The notes below the pieces were generated by a model. The model did not search any database. It was not told where the DNA came from and saw only the letters and a list, made by a program, of their open reading frames with translations. Shown in pieces: positions 8,268 to 17,857 of a DNA stretch of 64,000 nt. This DNA is from CPC320 sp002684375 (GTDB lineage: Bacteria; Pseudomonadota; Alphaproteobacteria; Rhodobacterales; Rhodobacteraceae), in NCBI GenBank assembly GCA_965662545.1, contig CBFIHZ010000020.1, positions 12,306 through 76,305 on the forward strand, written 5' to 3'. Each line of letters begins with the position of its first letter. Within the stretch, counting starts at the first letter, position 1. Both the position numbers and the translations under genes were made by a program.

Positions 8268-9473
8268 CTACCCTTCACCGTTTGACGCTCCTAATCCGGA
8301 CAAGGTGGCCTGTGCAGCCCTGATACCGGGTTTTGTGCCGCCCTGCCCCAATTTAGCCATCGTGCGTTGCATTGCACTGTGCTGCGCTTCGGGGTTCGAC
8401 AGCAATGCACACAGCGCGGGGACAATTTTATCAGGCCGGCAATTGGCGCCGATAAACTCGGGCACCACGCGGGTTTCCGAAACCAGATTGACCAAAGTTA
8501 CGGTATCGACCCGCAACATTCGACTGATAATTTGTCGCGACAACCACGCCATGTCATAAGCAATCACCATCGGAGTTGCGGCGGCTGCCAGTTCAAGCGA
8601 CACCGTGCCAGAGGCCGCCAGAGCAACGTCCGCGGCGGCAAAAGCCGCGCGTTTATCCCTGTGAGCAGTTTCGACCAAATGCGCTAGCGTCTGCGTCTGT
8701 GTCCGTGTCGCTGCCTTTGGACCTACAACGATTGGCTTGCCAGGCCAATCCGCAACAGTTGTTCGCACCTGACTTTCAACGGCCGACACCGTCGGCACAA
8801 CCACCCGAAGCGCAGGATGCTGCCGGATAAGCGCCGCGACTGCGCCCCTAAAGATAGGCAGCAGACGACGCACCTCAGACCGTCGCGATCCTGGCAGAAC
8901 CAACAGTAATGGGGCCCCCTCAATATTATGCGTCTTGCGAAAGACTGCGATCTCGGATGGTGTTGCCTGAGGGTCAGTGACAACCGGATGTCCCACGAAA
9001 TCGCATCGCATACCAGCGGCGCGCATATAGGGCGGCTCAAACGGAAACAGCGCCAGCACCTGATCGATATAGGGGGCCATTTTTTCCGCCCGCTTCGGTC
9101 GCCATGCCCAGACCGTTGGGGCCACATAATGCACTGTGCGAATAGAACTGCGTGCTTTGACTTTTTGCGCCACGCGCAGATTAAATTCGGGCAAATCAAT
9201 GGTAATCAAAACGTCCGGTTGGAACTGTAATACCGCCTCAACGGTTTGCTGAATACGGCGCTTTAGTGCGTGATATTGCATTAAAATTTCACCGATGCCC
9301 ATAATGCTGATTTGGTCCATTGGAAACAGGCTTGTCAGGCCCTGCCCAATCATCCCACTACCGCCCAGACCTGCAAACTGAACCTGTTTTCCAACCAAAT
9401 GTTGAAGACCTTTCATCAATTCAGCGCCCAGTTTGTCGCCAGAGGCTTCACCGGCAATGATAAATACCTTCAC
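8268..9473 (-). CDS. lpxB: Lipid-A-disaccharide synthase LpxB
   Basis: Glycosyltransferase family 19 enzyme (401 residues) that joins UDP-2,3-diacylglucosamine and lipid X to the lipid A disaccharide at the inner membrane. The N-terminus KVFIIAGEASGDKLGAELM is the LpxB signature, and VLPGSRRSEVRRLLP, HYVAPTVWAWRPKR and AASGTVSLELA are conserved nucleotide-sugar-binding segments. It is the last gene of the minus-strand envelope cluster, one base after the lpxI stop, and ends 33 bp from the convergent IalB-like gene. Confidence 0.95.
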   Translation of the reverse strand: MKVFIIAGEASGDKLGAELMKGLQHLVGKQVQFAGLGGSGMIGQGLTSLFPMDQISIMGIGEILMQYHALKRRIQQTVEAVLQFQPDVLITIDLPEFNLRVAQKVKARSSIRTVHYVAPTVWAWRPKRAEKMAPYIDQVLALFPFEPPYMRAAGMRCDFVGHPVVTDPQATPSEIAVFRKTHNIEGAPLLLVLPGSRRSEVRRLLPIFRGAVAALIRQHPALRVVVPTVSAVESQVRTTVADWPGKPIVVGPKAATRTQTQTLAHLVETAHRDKRAAFAAADVALAASGTVSLELAAAATPMVIAYDMAWLSRQIISRMLRVDTVTLVNLVSETRVVPEFIGANCRPDKIVPALCALLSNPEAQHSAMQRTMAKLGQGGTKPGIRAAQATLSGLGASNGEG

Positions 9474-9474
9474 C

Positions 9475-10281
9475 TCATATCTCCTGGGCTATAAGAAACA
9501 ACCCAAACTGAGCCACCAGTGCGCGCGTCTGTTCCGGCTCTAAAAGCAGAACGCGCCCGGCGTCTATGGCCAGACCGGCCAGTCCTGCCGCCTGCACTGC
9601 CCGTATGGTATCAGGTCCAATTGCAGGCATATCCACCCGTAGGTCCTGCCCTGATTTTGGCGTTTTGATTAGAACGCCGCCCTGCCCTCGCCGCAGATGT
9701 GAGGGAGTTTGCCCAACAAAACGAAGCAGTGCATCGGTGCCCTGCAATGTCTCAATTCCAAGGCACAGGCCATTTTCAAATACGGTGCTTTGCCCGATAT
9801 CGGCATCTGAGAGCAACCCCAGCAAAGCTCGCCCCTTTTCAATATCCTCATGGTGCTTTGACTGGGGGACCACTTGCGACAATATCCCTGCCTTTGCGGT
9901 CATCTCAGGTAAGAGCTCATGAGCGCCGCACACCGTAAACCCATGAGATTCGAACAAATCGATGACAAACCGCAGCAGGCCGTCATCCCCAAGTTGCAAG
10001 GCCGCCACAAGCTGCGGCGAAATTTGGCGCATAAAGGCATCGAAATTTTCAGGGTTTAACGCCGGCCGGTACATTGAGCCTGCCATAACCACCCGTCGAA
10101 TACCGCGCTCTTTCAGAACCGCAAACAACTTTCCAAGCCGCTCAAAACTGTGGTCTTCCGTCCGGCCTGGCAGGCTGTGGTTGATGCCGGTAAAGGTAAT
10201 ACAAAGCGCCTCTGGATAGGCGCGCGCCAAGTCTGGTGGCAAAGCACCCGCACCGCTTAATATGGCCAAGTCCAAAGCCAT
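9475..10281 (-). CDS. lpxI: UDP-2,3-diacylglucosamine pyrophosphatase LpxI
   Basis: The alphaproteobacterial substitute for LpxH: hydrolyses UDP-2,3-diacylglucosamine to lipid X and UMP. The 268-residue protein fits the DUF1009/LpxI family in length and in segments such as LAILSGAGALPPDLA at the N-terminus, RRVVMAGSMYRPAL and VLIKTPKSGQDLRVDMPAIGP. It lies between lpxA and lpxB, supplying the step between them, with intergenic gaps of only one to three bases. Confidence 0.93.
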   Translation of the reverse strand: MALDLAILSGAGALPPDLARAYPEALCITFTGINHSLPGRTEDHSFERLGKLFAVLKERGIRRVVMAGSMYRPALNPENFDAFMRQISPQLVAALQLGDDGLLRFVIDLFESHGFTVCGAHELLPEMTAKAGILSQVVPQSKHHEDIEKGRALLGLLSDADIGQSTVFENGLCLGIETLQGTDALLRFVGQTPSHLRRGQGGVLIKTPKSGQDLRVDMPAIGPDTIRAVQAAGLAGLAIDAGRVLLLEPEQTRALVAQFGLFLIAQEI

Positions 10282-10284
10282 AGA

Positions 10285-11097
10285 TCAGCTCGGCGTCAAA
10301 AAGGATCGGTCACTATGACCCAAAACAAACTCTACGATATCCTGAACATAGGCCGAGGTGGTTTCATCGCCGAGCTTTTTGGTGCGCTCCAAAAATGTCC
10401 CATCGCCTTGCGCCAGCATCTGAAACGCTGCGCGCAAGGCGGTTATATCCATTCGGTCAACCCCTTTGCGTTTCAAACCAACAAGGTTCAAGCCATCCAA
10501 CGCACCCCGGGGGCCCTGAACCAGACCATATGGGATAACATCATTTGTGACCATTGTTACCGCGCCGACAATCGCACCGCGACCTATACGGACAAATTGG
10601 TGAATGCCTGAAAGACCGCCAATGATAACGTCATCCTCGATGATGCAATGGCCGGCCAATGCGGCGCTGTTCACCACGATAACCCGATCACCGATCTGGG
10701 CATCATGCGCGACATGACAGCCTGCCATAAACAGCCCATCATCCCCAATTTTAGTCACACCGCCGCCGCCATCGGTACCGGTATTCATCGTCACATGTTC
10801 CCGAATGCGATTGCGCTTACCGATCACAAGTCGTGTTTTTTCGCCATTAAACTTGAGATCTTGCGGAATTTCGCCAATCACCGAAAACGGAAAAATCGTC
10901 GTGTCTTGACCAATTGTCGTCTGTCCCGCGATCACAACGTGACTTTTTAATTCGACACCAGCCTTCAACACCACATTCGGACCAATATGACAAAACGGCC
11001 CAACCCTACAATCGGGCGCAATCACCGCGCCCGCTTCAATCACTGCGCTTGGATGAATATTGACAGTCTCGTCCTCTGCGCGGGTCCTGTCAGTCAT
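10285..11097 (-). CDS. lpxA: UDP-N-acetylglucosamine acyltransferase LpxA
   Basis: First committed step of lipid A synthesis: transfers a 3-hydroxyacyl chain from ACP to UDP-GlcNAc. The 270-residue protein consists of left-handed beta-helix hexapeptide repeats (IHPSAVIEAGAVIAPDCRVGPFC...) and a C-terminal helical domain. The catalytic His is in FMAGCHVAHDAQIGD. The predicted start overlaps fabZ by eight bases; an internal Val/Met start nearer IHPSAV would remove about 12 residues and cannot be excluded. Confidence 0.95.
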   Translation of the reverse strand: MTDRTRAEDETVNIHPSAVIEAGAVIAPDCRVGPFCHIGPNVVLKAGVELKSHVVIAGQTTIGQDTTIFPFSVIGEIPQDLKFNGEKTRLVIGKRNRIREHVTMNTGTDGGGGVTKIGDDGLFMAGCHVAHDAQIGDRVIVVNSAALAGHCIIEDDVIIGGLSGIHQFVRIGRGAIVGAVTMVTNDVIPYGLVQGPRGALDGLNLVGLKRKGVDRMDITALRAAFQMLAQGDGTFLERTKKLGDETTSAYVQDIVEFVLGHSDRSFLTPS

Positions 11098-11566
11098 CTG
11101 CCGGCTCCTGCGGCATATCCATCATCGCGGTAAACTCGGCCTCAGCAGCCATTTCCCCCTCGACAGTGGCCACACCGCCAAATTTCCAAACCTTACCCCC
11201 GGGTTTGCCGCGCAGTGTTGTCATGCGCATTTCCAAAACATCGCCTGGAATGACTTTACGCCGGAACTTACACTTATCAATTGCCATAAAATAAATCAGC
11301 ATGTTTTTATCAGCCAGATCCAGTGCAGTTCCCACCATAACCCCCGCGGTCTGCGCCATTGCCTCGACAATGGTAACGCCGGGCATAATGGGTGCACCGG
11401 GAAAATGGCCTTGAAAATGTGGCTCATTCATCGAGACATTTTTGATCCCGGTTGCAGATTTATAGCCATCTATTTCAAGCACTTTATCCACAAGCAGGAA
11501 CGGATAGCGATGCGGCAATATCCGTTGGATAAGTTGAATATCCGCACTCAAAACGGGTGAAGTCAT
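11090..11566 (-). CDS. fabZ: 3-hydroxyacyl-ACP dehydratase FabZ
   Basis: Dehydratase of fatty acid elongation, 158 residues, hot-dog fold. The active-site His is in HRYPFLLVDKVLE with GHFPGAPIMPGVTIVEAMAQ, which carries the catalytic Glu. It precedes lpxA on the minus strand, the usual pairing that balances fatty acid and lipid A synthesis. There is a 64-bp gap to the Skp-like gene upstream; lpxD, often found here in other proteobacteria, is not present. Confidence 0.95.
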   Translation of the reverse strand: MTSPVLSADIQLIQRILPHRYPFLLVDKVLEIDGYKSATGIKNVSMNEPHFQGHFPGAPIMPGVTIVEAMAQTAGVMVGTALDLADKNMLIYFMAIDKCKFRRKVIPGDVLEMRMTTLRGKPGGKVWKFGGVATVEGEMAAEAEFTAMMDMPQEPADD

Positions 11567-11630
11567 ACTGGGATCCGATCCTTGTTCTTACGAGAGTAAT
11601 ATCTATCAAGCCCTTGAAAGCGGGACAAGC

Positions 11631-12194
11631 TTACTCTTTGCCCGCCCCGGAACTGGTTTTGCCATCCCCGAGAAACGCATCGATCCTTTCGATGGCCACA
11701 TCCGTAAGATTTATGGCGTCATTCCAGATAAAGGCATAGCGCTGCTCAATGATTACATCAGCGCCGGTGTCGCGCATCAATGTCTCGAAAACCGGACCGG
11801 TCGCGGACATTAATATCATTTGATCCTTGCGGCGCTGCTCCATGCGCCTTTGATTTTTGGCTTGTTGTTGGTTTGAAATAAGTTGGACTTTTTCGTCAAA
11901 ATTCGCTGCCAGAACTCTAAATTCATCGGCGTTCATCGAACTGCGTTGTTTCGTCAGGCTCGCTTCTTCCAATTCCAACTCTTGCAAAAGGCGTTTATTG
12001 TCGGCGATCTGTAATTGCTCCATCTGGCGCAATTCAGATGCAAGCCGGCGGCCGTATAATGTTTCACTTAGCACGCGCTGTTTATCAATGATGATCACCG
12101 AGGTGCGCGGCAGGGTGTCTGTTTGCGCCCAACCATACGCCACAGTTATGACCATTAAAACGATCCAAGTGGTCAGGATGCGAATTGTGGTCAT
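11631..12194 (-). CDS. Skp/OmpH family periplasmic chaperone
   Basis: A 187-residue protein with a signal peptide (MTTIRILTTWIVLMVITVAYGWAQ) followed by a strand SVIIIDKQRVL and a long Glu/Gln/Arg-rich coiled coil (about residues 55-125), the Skp tentacle pattern. It should hold unfolded outer-membrane proteins for BamA, encoded directly upstream. The ATG at 12194 was chosen because GAGGG precedes it and the signal peptide starts there; the longer frame would begin inside bamA. The start thus lies eight bases after the bamA stop. Confidence 0.85.
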   Translation of the reverse strand: MTTIRILTTWIVLMVITVAYGWAQTDTLPRTSVIIIDKQRVLSETLYGRRLASELRQMEQLQIADNKRLLQELELEEASLTKQRSSMNADEFRVLAANFDEKVQLISNQQQAKNQRRMEQRRKDQMILMSATGPVFETLMRDTGADVIIEQRYAFIWNDAINLTDVAIERIDAFLGDGKTSSGAGKE

Positions 12195-12201
12195 AATACC
12201 C

Positions 12202-14556
12202 TCAGAATCTTGTGGCGATGGTGAGCTCGAAACTTTCGGTTTTATCAAAGGTCTCAGATTGCAACACATCCATGAAATTAAACCTCAGTGGTCCAATGAC
12301 TGTTGTCCAAAACAACGAAAATCCGATCGTGTGACGCAGTTTAAACTTTTCGGATACCACAAGATTGTTAGTAGTTTCCAATCCCCACAGAGAGCCTATG
12401 TCGTAGAACACACCCCCAGTGAGCCCGTATTCGTTTGGTATTCCCAAAGGAAATTGGGCTTCAAAGCGGGCAACCGCATAGTCTGTGCCGCCAAGAGCGT
12501 CATCGTAAAAGCCTGACTTTATTTCGCGGGGGCCTATACCATTCGCGTCAAAACCACGCATGACATTGGATCCAAGCGAGAAGCGATCGTTAACCCGACT
12601 GCTGCCCTTCATATACGACATTGTGCCACCTTCAAGAGTAGCAGAAAGTGTCACTTCTTCTGCCATAACCGTGGTTTGCCCGATAACTTTAAAATTTGTT
12701 TTGACAAAGGAATTATCACCGCCAAATCCACCAATTTCCTGCCCTAGTTGAAACAATGCTCCTGAATTGGTGTTAAGGCCCTTTCGACGATTGTCGTAGG
12801 TATATGTATATCCGATCGAGCTGTTGAGTACATCGCCCTTTGCAACTTCATCTTTTATGACACCACTGACATAAGCGCTGGTTGTCAGACCAGTGGCAAC
12901 GTTGGACGTACTGAGGTTATAGCTCAGGTTCAAGGCACTATATTCGGTCAGCGGAAACCCGACCGAGGGCGAAAAAGAAGTCGTGTTGGATTGGAAAGAT
13001 ACATCATCAGGGGTATAGGAAACGTAACTTAATCCTATTCCAGCAGACAAATCACGCCCTAAAAATGCGGGTTCGCGAAAACTGAATTCAAGTTTTTTAT
13101 TGGTTGCCGCCGTCGAGATGGCAAGTCCAAGCGCCTGACCTCTGCCTAGAAAATTAGCCTCCTCAAAAGTTATTTCCGCACCAAGCCCGGTCGTGCTGGC
13201 ATAGGTGCCACCGAACCCGAGGCTTCCGGTTGGTTTTTCAACCACCGATACGTCAATAATGACCTGATCCGGGGAAGATCCCTCCCGCGGCTCAACTTTC
13301 GACTGTGAAAAGTAACCCAGCGCCTTGATCCGTTCGGCGCTCTGGCGAATTTCGCGTGGATTAAACGGGTCGCCTTCAACCACATTAAACTGCCGCCGTA
13401 TAACCTTGTCCAAGGTGGTTGCATTGCCTTTTATATCGATACGCTCGACAAAGACACGCGGCCCGTTGGACAGCTTGTATTCTATATCCAGTGTCAACGT
13501 CCGATCGTTGCGGGTAATGTTGGGCTCTACTCGCAGGAAATCTTTCCCCTGCATTAGGGCAAAACGCTCGAGCCGTGTGATGTCCGTCTCGATAGGCAGG
13601 GGTGAGTAGATATCACCAGTGGTCACTTTAATCGCAGCTCCAAAGGCGTCGAGATCGACCGTTTCGATGTCTGAGACCACCGATACCTCGCCAACGGAAA
13701 ACTGCTGGCCCTCTTGAAGCATGAACGTTACAAACATGCCGTCGCGTTTCCGCGACAGTTCCGAAGCGACATTGGTAATTTTAAAATCAACAAAACCACG
13801 TGACAAATAAAAATCAGCCAGCAGCTGCTTGTCATAATCGATCCGGTCCGCGATGAACGTATCCTTGGATATAACACTGCGCAGCAGCCCGGCCTGTTTT
13901 GTGGCTAAAACCCGCCGCAGCCGGCGTTCCGAGAACGCTCTATTGCCAACAAAGCTTAACCGCTCAATTTCAACCAAGCCCCCTTCAAAAACCTCGAACA
14001 CCAAATCGACACGATTGTCAGCACGTCTGATCGCTTTGGGGGTAACTCTTGCCGCAAGACGCCCTTTTTGCACATAGGCATCCACGACGCGCGCCGCGTC
14101 CTGTTCGGCTAATTCCGCGTTGAAAACACGCCGGGGCTGCGACTGGATCGCTTTTAACAGGGCTTCACTTTTGAGCCTTTTATTCCCTTCAAAAACAATC
14201 TGGTTCAGAGTTGGCAACTCAACCACCAGAATTTTCAAAGTGTCTCCTACAGGCTCCATATCGACGCGCTCGAACAAGCCACTGGCCAGAATATTTCGGT
14301 AGGCTGTGTTCAGCGCACCGGCACTTATTGTTACATCACGCTCGAGACCCGCGTAGCTCAGGATGGTGTTGCTTTCGATACGTTGGTTTCCACTGACCTC
14401 GAATTTTGAAAATACATACGATTGCGCTTCTGCGGACGGCGTAAATGAGAATGCAATCATCCCCAAAAATAGAACCAAAGTCCGAACACGGAGCAGGACT
14501 GCGCAGACGGGAAAGTCCGGGGTCTGTGCCCAAATTGTAAAAATATTCTTCATCAC
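12202..14556 (-). CDS. bamA: Outer membrane protein assembly factor BamA
   Basis: Omp85-family core of the beta-barrel assembly machine, 784 residues. After a long N-terminal signal region ending near SAEAQ (about residue 45) come five POTRA repeats (about 48-440, for example FSKFEVSGNQRIESNTIL and VFVERIDIKGNATTLDKVI) and a C-terminal 16-strand barrel. The barrel holds the loop-6 motif RGFDANGIGPRE (VRGF/Y-like) near residue 670 and ends with the usual aromatic ELTIATRF. It lies between rseP and the Skp-like gene as in many proteobacteria. Confidence 0.95.
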   Translation of the reverse strand: MMKNIFTIWAQTPDFPVCAVLLRVRTLVLFLGMIAFSFTPSAEAQSYVFSKFEVSGNQRIESNTILSYAGLERDVTISAGALNTAYRNILASGLFERVDMEPVGDTLKILVVELPTLNQIVFEGNKRLKSEALLKAIQSQPRRVFNAELAEQDAARVVDAYVQKGRLAARVTPKAIRRADNRVDLVFEVFEGGLVEIERLSFVGNRAFSERRLRRVLATKQAGLLRSVISKDTFIADRIDYDKQLLADFYLSRGFVDFKITNVASELSRKRDGMFVTFMLQEGQQFSVGEVSVVSDIETVDLDAFGAAIKVTTGDIYSPLPIETDITRLERFALMQGKDFLRVEPNITRNDRTLTLDIEYKLSNGPRVFVERIDIKGNATTLDKVIRRQFNVVEGDPFNPREIRQSAERIKALGYFSQSKVEPREGSSPDQVIIDVSVVEKPTGSLGFGGTYASTTGLGAEITFEEANFLGRGQALGLAISTAATNKKLEFSFREPAFLGRDLSAGIGLSYVSYTPDDVSFQSNTTSFSPSVGFPLTEYSALNLSYNLSTSNVATGLTTSAYVSGVIKDEVAKGDVLNSSIGYTYTYDNRRKGLNTNSGALFQLGQEIGGFGGDNSFVKTNFKVIGQTTVMAEEVTLSATLEGGTMSYMKGSSRVNDRFSLGSNVMRGFDANGIGPREIKSGFYDDALGGTDYAVARFEAQFPLGIPNEYGLTGGVFYDIGSLWGLETTNNLVVSEKFKLRHTIGFSLFWTTVIGPLRFNFMDVLQSETFDKTESFELTIATRF

Positions 14557-14756
14557 GTGTTCCCAGTCATGTCGTAAGCCCTAAAAAAGGTATCTGTATT
14601 GCCCAAGGATGTCAAAAGACAAGCCGGTCATTTCCCCATCATATACACCAAGGTTTGTCACATGCCCCAAACCGACCTTTCAACAACGATAAAGACCCTG
14701 ATATGAAAATGCTTCGCATAAATCATAAATAAAATCAGTCTTTCCGCCCCACGCTG

Positions 14757-16100
14757 CTAAGGGCAGAATAAGTCATTTGACACACCAAACACCATCAAAG
14801 CCAATATAGCCGCCAATCCAGCCACCATAAGAAACCGCACCAGAGAGTCATTTGCTGGCCGACCGGTTATCGCTTCATAGGTGAAGAACAAAAGTTGCCC
14901 GCCATCTAAAGGCGGAATTGGGAAAAGATTTAACAGGCCAATCGCCGTGCTGAGCACCGCAATAAACACAATAAAACTTTGACCGCCTTGACTGGCCATA
15001 GCGCCAGAAACCTGTGCAATTCCAATCGGTCCTGACAGATTACAGCTGCTGATCGCCCCGGTTATCATATGGTACATCCCCGACAGCGACCCCTCAATAA
15101 TCCGCAGCGTCCGCGCGACCGCAGCGCTGAAGGCCTGCCAGACGCCAGGGGCTTGTGTGGCTGGTTCAAAAACCTCGCCACCAACAATTCCGATTCGCCA
15201 CTGCGTGACAAACGTATTATCTGGCCCCGGCTCATCCACCCGACGCGGCGTCAAAGCAAATTGCAGTTGCTCGCCTGCTCGCCAGACATCCAGTTTTAAA
15301 ACCTTACCGTTGGAATTTTCCACATGTCCTTTGAGTTGGTTGAACGAAAACACCGCCATTCCGTCAACCGCAGTAATCACATCTCCGACCTTCATATCGA
15401 TGGCATAGGCCGCCGATTGCGGCGCAAGCTGGGTGATATGGGCCGGATAGGGGTGTGGCCCCTGCACCTGAATTTCCATGCCAGCGCGTCGCACCGCATA
15501 CGTCAGGCTGGCCTTATCGGGCAGATCCGTGAGAAACCCGTAGAAGGCCGCACCATCGTTAAAGGACGGCAGATCCACACCTTCAATACCAAGGATCTCA
15601 TCGCCCAATTTCAAACCCTGTGGCGCAGGGTTTGGCAGCAAGCGCCCCACAGTCAAAGGATCAGACGGCACGCCCTGCATCATCAAAACGCCAAAAAAGA
15701 TCGCGATCGAAAGAATAAAATTGAACACAGGTCCGGCAACCACGGTAGCCATGCGCGCAGCAACGGGAGCACCATGCATCGTTTTGCGTAATTCCGCCGG
15801 GTCTTGGGTTTGCAGCGCCTGAACATCTTTGCTGCTGGCAGCGTCTGCATCACCCCGAAATTTTACGTATCCGCCAAGAGGCAATGCCGCAATTTGCCAG
15901 CGTGTGCCGCGGCTGTCTATTCTGGAAAACAGAACCGGCCCAAACCCGATTGAAAAGACATCAGCCTCGATTCCCGACCAGCGGCCAACGATATAGTGAC
16001 CGTATTCATGGATGGCCACGATAATCGACAACGCAATGACAAACGCGATCACCGTCGAGATCGCATCTCCAAAGACAGGAATTATTGAGTATACTGTCAC
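14757..16100 (-). CDS. rseP: Site-2 intramembrane zinc protease RseP
   Basis: Inner-membrane metalloprotease (M50) that cleaves anti-sigma factors and leftover signal peptides, 447 residues. The zinc motif HEYGH is at residues 31-35 in the first transmembrane helix; the third zinc ligand is in FPIPPLDGGQL near residue 397. Two PDZ-like segments lie between (GLKLGDEILGIEG and DMKVGDVITAVDG). It stands between bamA and cdsA, but the usual neighbour dxr is missing: the 219-bp gap to cdsA holds no gene. Confidence 0.94.
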   Translation of the reverse strand: MTVYSIIPVFGDAISTVIAFVIALSIIVAIHEYGHYIVGRWSGIEADVFSIGFGPVLFSRIDSRGTRWQIAALPLGGYVKFRGDADAASSKDVQALQTQDPAELRKTMHGAPVAARMATVVAGPVFNFILSIAIFFGVLMMQGVPSDPLTVGRLLPNPAPQGLKLGDEILGIEGVDLPSFNDGAAFYGFLTDLPDKASLTYAVRRAGMEIQVQGPHPYPAHITQLAPQSAAYAIDMKVGDVITAVDGMAVFSFNQLKGHVENSNGKVLKLDVWRAGEQLQFALTPRRVDEPGPDNTFVTQWRIGIVGGEVFEPATQAPGVWQAFSAAVARTLRIIEGSLSGMYHMITGAISSCNLSGPIGIAQVSGAMASQGGQSFIVFIAVLSTAIGLLNLFPIPPLDGGQLLFFTYEAITGRPANDSLVRFLMVAGLAAILALMVFGVSNDLFCP

Positions 16101-16319
16101 ACTTGGTCCTTAACTATCAAAAATTCGCAACCTGATGGTCTTATAGTTCAAATGGTGGAGTTTGCGTCCGGTATCAAGGTCAAAATGAGCGGTGAAGATT
16201 GGCGCAAGATGTGATGCACATACTGAGGCCCATTTGCACGCAGAATACAAACCGTAATCCACAGCGTGCCTTCAGCCCAAAAGGCGTTAGTGTTGTCAAT
16301 CCGAAATTGAGATAATGCA
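16101..16319. other. Gap where dxr is usually found
   Basis: In related Rhodobacteraceae a ~1.2-kb dxr gene normally lies next to cdsA and rseP. Here only 219 bp separate the two. A minus-strand frame at 16148-16381 overlaps the cdsA 3' end and has no similarity I recognise to DXR; I see no clear remnant. Confidence 0.55.
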
Positions 16320-17111
16320 TCAAAATCCGATCGAAGGCGACAGGAACATTTGAAGTGCAAAAATAACAGCAGCGGCTGCAATCATGCCATCAAACCGGTC
16401 CAAAAAACCACCATGTCCGGGGATCAGAGATGAGCTGTCTTTTACCCCGGCCTGACGCTTGAGATGACTTTCAAGAATATCGCCGCACTGCGACACGATG
16501 GACAGCAATATACTGAGAGGCACAATTCCCCAATGAACACCTTCAAGCTGCGAGACAAATATGCCTCCAACGCATCCAGATCCGAGCCAACCCGCGACCG
16601 TTCCAGACCACGTCTTATTGGGGCTGATTGAGGCCCAAAGTTTTGGCCCCCCAAGCAAACGACCTGCAAAATAACCGGCAAGATCGGTGATGATCACCAG
16701 ACTGATCAGCCAGATCACCGGGGTAAGGCCGGATTGGATGTACAGACCAGAAACCCCCATGGCCCCCGCTGAGACAAGCGCGCTATAGGTTGGGAAAAGT
16801 AAACCTTTGACGGGAAGTCGCTTGTAAATCAGAATAACAGCCGCGAGCATAACAAACGCGGCCCCGCTGACCGGCAACCATGTTGCACCAAAAAAGGCCA
16901 TTGCAGTGGCCCCGGCAAATCTCAGCGCGCGCTTGCCCTCATGCGGTGCAAACAGACAAATAACCTCCCAGATCATCGCACCACAGACCAGCGCCAATAA
17001 CGCGCGCAACCAAAATCCGCCAAGAGCGAGCGCCGCGCCGCCGACACCCAGCATAACCACAGCCGATATCAGGCGCGGCGCCAAATCATTCCAGCGGGCC
17101 ACTCCGGTCAT
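16320..17111 (-). CDS. cdsA: Phosphatidate cytidylyltransferase CdsA
   Basis: Makes CDP-diacylglycerol from phosphatidate and CTP, the branch point for all phospholipids. The 263-residue polytopic membrane protein carries the family signature near the C-terminus: SHLKRQAGVKDSSSLIPGHGGFLDRFD. SPNKTWSGTVAGW is a further conserved segment. Its start overlaps the uppS stop by four bases. Confidence 0.95.
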   Translation of the reverse strand: MTGVARWNDLAPRLISAVVMLGVGGAALALGGFWLRALLALVCGAMIWEVICLFAPHEGKRALRFAGATAMAFFGATWLPVSGAAFVMLAAVILIYKRLPVKGLLFPTYSALVSAGAMGVSGLYIQSGLTPVIWLISLVIITDLAGYFAGRLLGGPKLWASISPNKTWSGTVAGWLGSGCVGGIFVSQLEGVHWGIVPLSILLSIVSQCGDILESHLKRQAGVKDSSSLIPGHGGFLDRFDGMIAAAAVIFALQMFLSPSIGF

Positions 17112-17842
17112 TCGGCCACTGCGCCATAATTACGTTTGCGCAACTGAAATCCCTGAGTCAGCAAAGTAAATTCAGCAGCGCTGAAATCCGGCCATAATGT
17201 ATCGACAAATTCATATTCCGCATAGGCGGATTGCCAGAGTAAGAAATTAGAGACCCGCGCCTCACCACTGGTGCGAATAACCAGGTCAGGATCAGGCAAA
17301 ACATAAGTATCCAGATACCTTGGAAGGGTTTCTTCATCTATGCTTTCGGGGTCTAGTTCTCCAATCGCCACATCTTTTGCCAAGCGTTTTGTCGCTCGGG
17401 CCACCTCATCGCGACCGCCGTAATTCAACGCCACTGTCAAGTTGGTTCCGTCACAATGGTCCGTAGCAGTTTCCAAATCATCCATTAAGGCGACCAGTTT
17501 GGGATCGAGCCGGATCCGATCCCCGATAAATCTGACTTTTACGTTGTTCTTGACCAATCCCCGCGTCTCTTTTTGAATGTAGGCCCTGAACAAGCTCATC
17601 AAACCTGACACCTCGGACTGGGTGCGTTTCCAGTTTTCCGTAGAAAACCCGAAAACAGTCAGGTATTTCACTCCGAGATCAGGACACACGGCAACGATTT
17701 CACGGACCCGTGCTGCGCCAGCATGATGGCCGAATAAACGCGGACGTCCGCGCTGGGTCGCCCAACGCCCGTTTCCATCCATAATAATCGCAACATGATC
17801 CGGGCCTTGACCCGACACTTTGGTATTGCCGTTTGCAGACAA
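17108..17842 (-). CDS. uppS: Undecaprenyl diphosphate synthase UppS
   Basis: Cis-prenyltransferase that extends farnesyl diphosphate to the C55 lipid carrier for peptidoglycan and O-antigen. Length 244 residues. Conserved region I with the catalytic Asp is HVAIIMDGNGRWATQRG; region V is DLVIRTSGEARVSNFLLWQ, and YAEYEFVDTLWPDF is region VI. It is the only isoprenoid gene in the cluster, as dxr is missing from its normal slot just downstream of cdsA. Confidence 0.95.
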   Translation of the reverse strand: MSANGNTKVSGQGPDHVAIIMDGNGRWATQRGRPRLFGHHAGAARVREIVAVCPDLGVKYLTVFGFSTENWKRTQSEVSGLMSLFRAYIQKETRGLVKNNVKVRFIGDRIRLDPKLVALMDDLETATDHCDGTNLTVALNYGGRDEVARATKRLAKDVAIGELDPESIDEETLPRYLDTYVLPDPDLVIRTSGEARVSNFLLWQSAYAEYEFVDTLWPDFSAAEFTLLTQGFQLRKRNYGAVAE

Positions 17843-17857
17843 TCGAATACCCCTTGT

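Noticed and set aside
16148..16381. Minus-strand ORF in the cdsA-rseP gap as a dxr remnant
   Set aside because: It overlaps the cdsA 3' end in another frame and shows no DXR motif.
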